Assembly (NCBI GenBank): GCA_944363385.1
Contig: CALVUB010000033.1
Span: 1 to 8,254, forward strand
Length of the DNA stretch: 8,254 nt
Direction: 5' to 3'
Source of the DNA: an uncultured Clostridia bacterium
Lineage (GTDB): Bacteria; Bacillota; Clostridia; Christensenellales; UBA1242
Position numbers and translations under genes: made by a program. Shown piece after piece: positions 4,921 to 8,254 of the stretch. The notes beneath the pieces are model-generated. The model had not been told where the DNA came from, ran no database searches, and saw nothing but the letters and a program-made list of their open reading frames with translations. How positions within the stretch are numbered: position 1 is the stretch's first letter; every line of letters starts with the position of its first letter.

Positions 4921-6010
4921 CATCTTGTCCAAGCATTGCAGAAATTGACAAACTTTCAAGCAAAAGTCTTGGTGAGAGCGTGTAACGCAGCTCATTTTCT
5001 GCGCTTGCAAACACTTGCATAAAGTCAAGCAGTCTGTTTTCATCAATAGATTTTGCCTGAACCATATATTTTTCTAGCACCTCTTGCGGAAGTGACAAAA
5101 TTGCATTTGGGTCTTTTGTTGTGGCGCATACAAGCAAGTCTCTTGCGTGAAGCGCAAGGTCTTTGACAAAAACAGGAATGTTTTTTCCGCTTTGGTCAAG
5201 GTTTTCCACGGCCTCAAGCATTCCTCCAATGTTTTTGTCTTTTAAAAGATCGAAGAAATTTAAAAGCAGGTCATAATCGGTTGTGCCGAGAACCTTTAAA
5301 ACATCATCTTTTTTGATTTCGCCATCGCTGTAAGCCACCACGCAATCTGCAATTGAAAGCGTGTCTCGCACTGAGCCTTCTCCTGCTTGAGCAATAAGCT
5401 TGAGTGCCTCCCCTTCATATTTTATGCCTTCTTGGGTGAGAACATTTGCCAAAATTTGAGTAAGCTTGTCAATTGAAAGAAGTCTGAAATCAAACCTTAT
5501 ACATCTTGACAATATGGTGGCAGGAAGTTTATGCACCTCTGTGGTTGCCAAAATAAATATGACATGTGCAGGTGGTTCTTCAAGCGTCTTAAGTAGAGCA
5601 TTGAAAGCGCTGTCTGACAACATATGCACTTCATCGATTATGTAAACCTTGTATTTTGCATTGATTGGCAAAAACTTAACTTTTTCACGCAGTTCTCTCA
5701 CATCGTCAACTCGGTTATTTGAAGCAGCGTCAATTTCAATAACATTTATATCGCTTTCTTTTTCCAGCCGTTTGCAAGTTTCGCACTCACCACATGGTGA
5801 ACCATTTTGATTATTCTGGCAATTGACCGCCTTTGCAAGAATACGCGCAACTGAAGTTTTGCCAATTCCACGAGAGCCTGTAAAAAGATAGGCATGAGCA
5901 AGCTTGTCGCTTTCAACTTGATGCGCAAGCGCTTTTGTGATATGCTCTTGTCCTATAACCTCTTCAAAATTTTTTGGTCTATATTTTCTGTATAGTGCTA
6001 AGTGTTCCAT
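4907..6010 (-). CDS. dnaX: DNA polymerase III gamma/tau subunit (zero-frame gamma-length product)
   Basis: DnaX is the ATPase motor of the clamp loader that places the beta clamp on primed DNA. Residues visible in order: RPKNFEEVIGQEHI, Walker A GSRGIGKT (45-52), a zinc module (C64, C73, C76, C79), Walker B IIDEVH (124-129), sensor 1/SRC (ATTEVHKL and LSRC ending at 170), then AAA+ lid and the helical oligomerisation domain III to about residue 365. The zero frame ends in DVKKN and TGA after 367 residues, directly after nine A's, close to the end of domain III. Typical Firmicute tau proteins are longer (about 560 in Bacillus subtilis). The missing tail lies in the -1 frame immediately downstream. 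The start is ATG 6010 with AGGAG four bases upstream. It heads the ybaB-recR-argS cluster. Confidence 0.95.
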   Translation of the reverse strand: MEHLALYRKYRPKNFEEVIGQEHITKALAHQVESDKLAHAYLFTGSRGIGKTSVARILAKAVNCQNNQNGSPCGECETCKRLEKESDINVIEIDAASNNRVDDVRELREKVKFLPINAKYKVYIIDEVHMLSDSAFNALLKTLEEPPAHVIFILATTEVHKLPATILSRCIRFDFRLLSIDKLTQILANVLTQEGIKYEGEALKLIAQAGEGSVRDTLSIADCVVAYSDGEIKKDDVLKVLGTTDYDLLLNFFDLLKDKNIGGMLEAVENLDQSGKNIPVFVKDLALHARDLLVCATTKDPNAILSLPQEVLEKYMVQAKSIDENRLLDFMQVFASAENELRYTLSPRLLLESLSISAMLGQDVKKN

Positions 6011-6025
6011 TTTTCTCCTAGAGAT

Positions 6026-6053
6026 ATTTTAATTAAAATCACCAATTTGTCAA
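6026..6053 (-). promoter_or_regulatory. Candidate promoter for the dnaX cluster
   Basis: TTGACA (6053-6048) and TAAAAT (6031-6026) are separated by 16 nt in the tpiA-dnaX gap. The predicted start near 6019 would leave only about 8 nt before the dnaX ATG, with AGGAG at the very 5' end. The boxes are good but the short leader is odd, so readthrough from pgk-tpiA may also contribute. Confidence 0.5.
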
Positions 6054-6066
6054 TTGATTTCGTCTG

Positions 6067-6816
6067 CTATACGCAAGCATTGATAATTTGCATAAAAACA
6101 TTTGGGTCTAAACTTGCAGAACCCACCAAAATGCCATTAAGTCCAGAAATATTTGCAAATTTTTGAGCATTTTTTGCATTTATCGAACCGCCATAGACCA
6201 CTCTAATCTGCTCACTTGCCTTCAAAGAGAAATCTTCTTCAATAACTTTTCTTATAGATTTGACTGCAAGCTCAACATCTTTTGGCGCAGGAGTTTTTCC
6301 CGAGCCAATTGCCCAAACAGGTTCGTAGGCAATGATAATGTTTTCAAGTTCGTTTTCATAAAGCCCTTTGAAAGCTTCTTCAATTTGCACCTTAAGGGTG
6401 GCAAGTGTTTTCATTGTGTTTTTGTCTGCCAAGCTTTCACCTACGCATAAAATGATTGAAAGTCCATTTTTTAGCCCGTTTTTAATCTTTTGATTAATAG
6501 CCTTGTTACCTTCCTTAAATTTTGTTCGCCTTTCGCTGTGTCCAACAATAACATAACTGGCGCCACAGCCCGCAAGCATTCTTCCGCTTATCTCACCTGT
6601 TGCGCCCTTTTCATCCTCTTCGCTGATGTTTTGAGCACTTATCGCCACCCTTCTGCCTTCAAGCATAAAGTTTGCTAGAGAAAGTGAGGTGTAAGGAAGC
6701 GCTATAATCAGGTCAACTTTTTGTTCTTCAAACTTTGAAAGAAAACTGATAAAATAATCTTTGATCTCTTTTTCAGTTTTGTTCATCTTAAAATTTGCTA
6801 TAACGATTTTTGCCAT
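6067..6816 (-). CDS. tpiA: Triosephosphate isomerase
   Basis: TpiA interconverts dihydroxyacetone phosphate and glyceraldehyde 3-phosphate in glycolysis and gluconeogenesis as a cytoplasmic TIM-barrel dimer. The 249-residue length is standard. The catalytic lysine is K10 in ANFKMN. The electrophilic histidine is H93 in VGHSERR, and the catalytic base is E165 in AYEPVWAIGSGKTP (which also contains the phosphate loop). YGGSI (208-212) and GILVGSASL complete the phosphate-binding site. The start is ATG 6816. Its GAGGT ribosome binding site lies in the last pgk codons, and only four bases separate the pgk stop from the start, so the two are co-transcribed and probably coupled. A 56-base gap separates it from dnaX, with no strong terminator, only an AT-rich imperfect hairpin. 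Confidence 0.98.
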   Translation of the reverse strand: MAKIVIANFKMNKTEKEIKDYFISFLSKFEEQKVDLIIALPYTSLSLANFMLEGRRVAISAQNISEEDEKGATGEISGRMLAGCGASYVIVGHSERRTKFKEGNKAINQKIKNGLKNGLSIILCVGESLADKNTMKTLATLKVQIEEAFKGLYENELENIIIAYEPVWAIGSGKTPAPKDVELAVKSIRKVIEEDFSLKASEQIRVVYGGSINAKNAQKFANISGLNGILVGSASLDPNVFMQIINACV

Positions 6817-6820
6817 AACT

Positions 6821-8011
6821 TTACCTCTTAAAAAGTATTTTGTCTTGAATTACATCTATACAAGGGAGCGATCCTTGTTCTATAAACTTAAGCGTTGCCC
6901 CACCTCCTGTTGATAGAAGGTTGATTTTATTTTCCACCTTTGCCATTTTTACCACGCTAACGCTATCTCCTCCGCCTACAATAGAATAAGCCTCACTTTC
7001 AGCTATTGCCTTAGCAATCTCTAGTGTGCCTCTGGCAAAAGCTGGGTTTTCATATTTTCCAAGCGGACCGTTCCAAAGAATTTGTTTTGCGCCTTTTATT
7101 TCCTCTTTAAAAAGCTCTCTCGTCTTTGGTCCAATGTCAAAAGCTATCATATCGTCAACCATCTCCTCTGAAACAAACGCCTTTTTGCGCTTTGCGCTTT
7201 GTTTTATGCAGACATGATCGATTGGTAAAAGAATTTTCTTGCCTTTTTCTTTTGCTATATCCAAAATATCTCGAGCATATGCAACGTTCTCGTCGTAAAC
7301 CTTCGACTCGCCAACCGCAACGCCTGATGCCACCAAAAAAGTATAAGCCATAGCTCCACCAATAATCACTGTATCGGCTGAGTTAAGCAATTTTAAAATT
7401 AAATTGATTTTTCCTTGAACTTTTCCACCGCCAATAATAAAGACAAAAGGGTGTTTAGGGTCATCTACAGCACCTCTCAAAGCCCCAACTTCTTTTTCCA
7501 TCAAAAGACCTATCGCATTTGGCATAAGCCTTGCAAGACCATAGGTTGTTGCATGCTTTCGGTGTGCCACGCCAAAGGCGTCATTGACAAAATAATCACC
7601 AAGCGAAGCTATTTTTTTTGCAAACTCCATATCGCACTCAATTTCTTCTTTATAAAACCTTATATTTTCGAGCAAAAGAACTTCACCGTTTCCAATATCT
7701 TGTATGCGCTTTTTTACTTCATCGCCATAAACCTTGTTCATAAAGTGAACGCTTGTTGGCAACGCTTTTATAAGTATAAGTGCAATTGGCCAAAGTGATT
7801 TTCTTATTTCAAATCCTTCTGGTCTGCCAAGGTGAGAAATCAAAACAACCTTTGCTTTTTGCTCTATCAAATATTTTATTGTTGGAAGTGACTGCACTAT
7901 TCTTGTTGTGTCAAGAATTTTCCCGCCGTCATCCAGAGGCACATTAAAATCTACTCTTAAAATGACAACTTTCCCTTCCAAATTGACTAAATCTTTTACA
8001 GTTCGCTTCAT
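6821..8011 (-). CDS. pgk: Phosphoglycerate kinase
   Basis: Pgk transfers a phosphate between 1,3-bisphosphoglycerate and ADP, the first ATP-yielding step of lower glycolysis. It is a 396-residue monomeric, two-domain protein of normal length. The N-terminal substrate domain shows RVDFNVPL (19-26), SHLGRP (59-64) and the basic-patch segment ENIRFYKEE. VNDAFGVAHRKHAT follows at 142-155. The hinge and C-terminal nucleotide domain carry GGGKVQGKI (194-202; most Pgk proteins have GGAKVSDKI here), NGPLGKYE, GGGDSV (346-351) and STGGGATL (367-374). The start is ATG 8011 with AAGGAG five bases upstream. It is the first gene of a pgk-tpiA unit, and no other glycolytic gene is adjacent within the window. 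Confidence 0.98.
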   Translation of the reverse strand: MKRTVKDLVNLEGKVVILRVDFNVPLDDGGKILDTTRIVQSLPTIKYLIEQKAKVVLISHLGRPEGFEIRKSLWPIALILIKALPTSVHFMNKVYGDEVKKRIQDIGNGEVLLLENIRFYKEEIECDMEFAKKIASLGDYFVNDAFGVAHRKHATTYGLARLMPNAIGLLMEKEVGALRGAVDDPKHPFVFIIGGGKVQGKINLILKLLNSADTVIIGGAMAYTFLVASGVAVGESKVYDENVAYARDILDIAKEKGKKILLPIDHVCIKQSAKRKKAFVSEEMVDDMIAFDIGPKTRELFKEEIKGAKQILWNGPLGKYENPAFARGTLEIAKAIAESEAYSIVGGGDSVSVVKMAKVENKINLLSTGGGATLKFIEQGSLPCIDVIQDKILFKR

Positions 8012-8028
8012 AGTGACTCCTTAATAAT

Positions 8029-8057
8029 ATTTTACACTTTTTCTGCCATTTTTCCAA
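8029..8057 (-). promoter_or_regulatory. Weak candidate promoter for pgk-tpiA
   Basis: TTGGAA (8057-8052, 4 of 6) and TAAAAT (8034-8029, 5 of 6) lie 17 nt apart in the gap between the dihydrouridine synthase gene and pgk. The predicted start near 8022 coincides with the AAGGAG ribosome binding site, leaving a leader of about 11 nt. Readthrough from upstream is an equally good explanation. Confidence 0.35.
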
Positions 8058-8058
8058 A

Positions 8059-8254
8059 TCATTTTAATAGTTCTCTCAAAATTTGCAAACTTTCATCAAG
8101 ACTATTGCTAGTTGCAAGCTTGACTCTTTCTTGTGCGCCACCTTCACATCCCATGCTATACCACAAAAAATGTTTGCGCATGTAAAGAGTAAGCCACTTT
8201 TCATCATAATATTTTCTGAGAGTCTGCAAATGCTTTTGTATAACTGCTAATTTA
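8059..8254 (-). CDS. dusB: tRNA-dihydrouridine synthase, C-terminal 64 residues (5' end outside window)
   Basis: Only the end of this gene is inside the window; it enters at the right edge and stops with TGA at 8061-8059. Dus enzymes are FMN-dependent and reduce specific uridines in tRNA to dihydrouridine. The visible part is the helical C-terminal domain: KHLQTLRKYYDEKW, then the family signature MRKHFLWYSMGCEGGAQERV, then a final helix ending in LRELLK. The MRKH-x-x-WY-x-x-G pattern is typical of the DusB/Dus1 branch, so the symbol is likely but rests on 64 residues. The catalytic Cys and FMN-binding residues are outside the window. The gap to pgk is 47 bases on the same strand. Confidence 0.85.
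   Translation of the reverse strand, partial: KLAVIQKHLQTLRKYYDEKWLTLYMRKHFLWYSMGCEGGAQERVKLATSNSLDESLQILRELLK

Noticed and set aside
6023..6064. Possible terminator after tpiA
   Set aside because: The imperfect stem is nearly all A/T with a bulge and weak T-run, and it overlaps the dnaX promoter boxes; not convincing as a terminator.
1..8254. CRISPR array, insertion sequence, tRNA gene, toxin-antitoxin or defence genes
   Set aside because: No spaced direct repeats, transposase, terminal repeats, tRNA-like cloverleaf or recognisable defence protein was seen on either strand.

Overview
The window looks like a chromosomal segment from an AT-rich, low-GC Gram-positive (Bacillota/Clostridia-like) bacterium, probably an uncultured lineage. 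This is an inference from four things: the 16S rRNA fragment, the strong AAGGAG-type ribosome binding sites, the Firmicute-style gene order dnaX-ybaB-recR, and ordinary TGA stops (so not the Mycoplasma code). Almost everything is on the minus strand. The single clear plus-strand gene is a 192-codon orphan.

Layout. Positions 1-613 are the 5' part of a 16S rRNA gene (minus, cut by the left edge), with a variable region V1 about 233 nt longer than in E. coli. Positions 614-850 hold its leader and promoter, preceded by four A-tracts at an exact 10-bp spacing. A divergent plus-strand promoter (912-940) drives an unrecognised gene (1001-1579), followed by two back-to-back terminators. Positions 1704-1820 encode a 38-residue small protein (minus) with its own promoter, ribosome binding site and terminator. 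Positions 1890-6010 are a tight replication/repair/translation cluster transcribed dnaX, ybaB, recR, argS. Positions 6067-8011 are the glycolytic pair pgk-tpiA, and 8059-8254 is the end of a tRNA-dihydrouridine synthase gene.

How the genes work together. DnaX (clamp loader), YbaB (nucleoid-associated) and RecR (recombinational repair) form a classic cluster. ArgS follows seven bases after recR. Pgk and TpiA catalyse neighbouring steps of lower and central glycolysis and are coupled by a 4-base gap.

Most notable points. (1) dnaX is split at a run of nine A's. The zero frame stops immediately after the run, and a -1 shift opens a good tau-type C-terminal domain that ends at the ybaB ribosome binding site. 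This is either programmed slippage producing gamma and tau, or a one-base homopolymer error. (2) The expanded 16S V1 contains a strand with two mutually exclusive, nearly perfect partners. (3) There are two unrecognised genes with complete expression signals. No mobile element, CRISPR array or defence system was seen.
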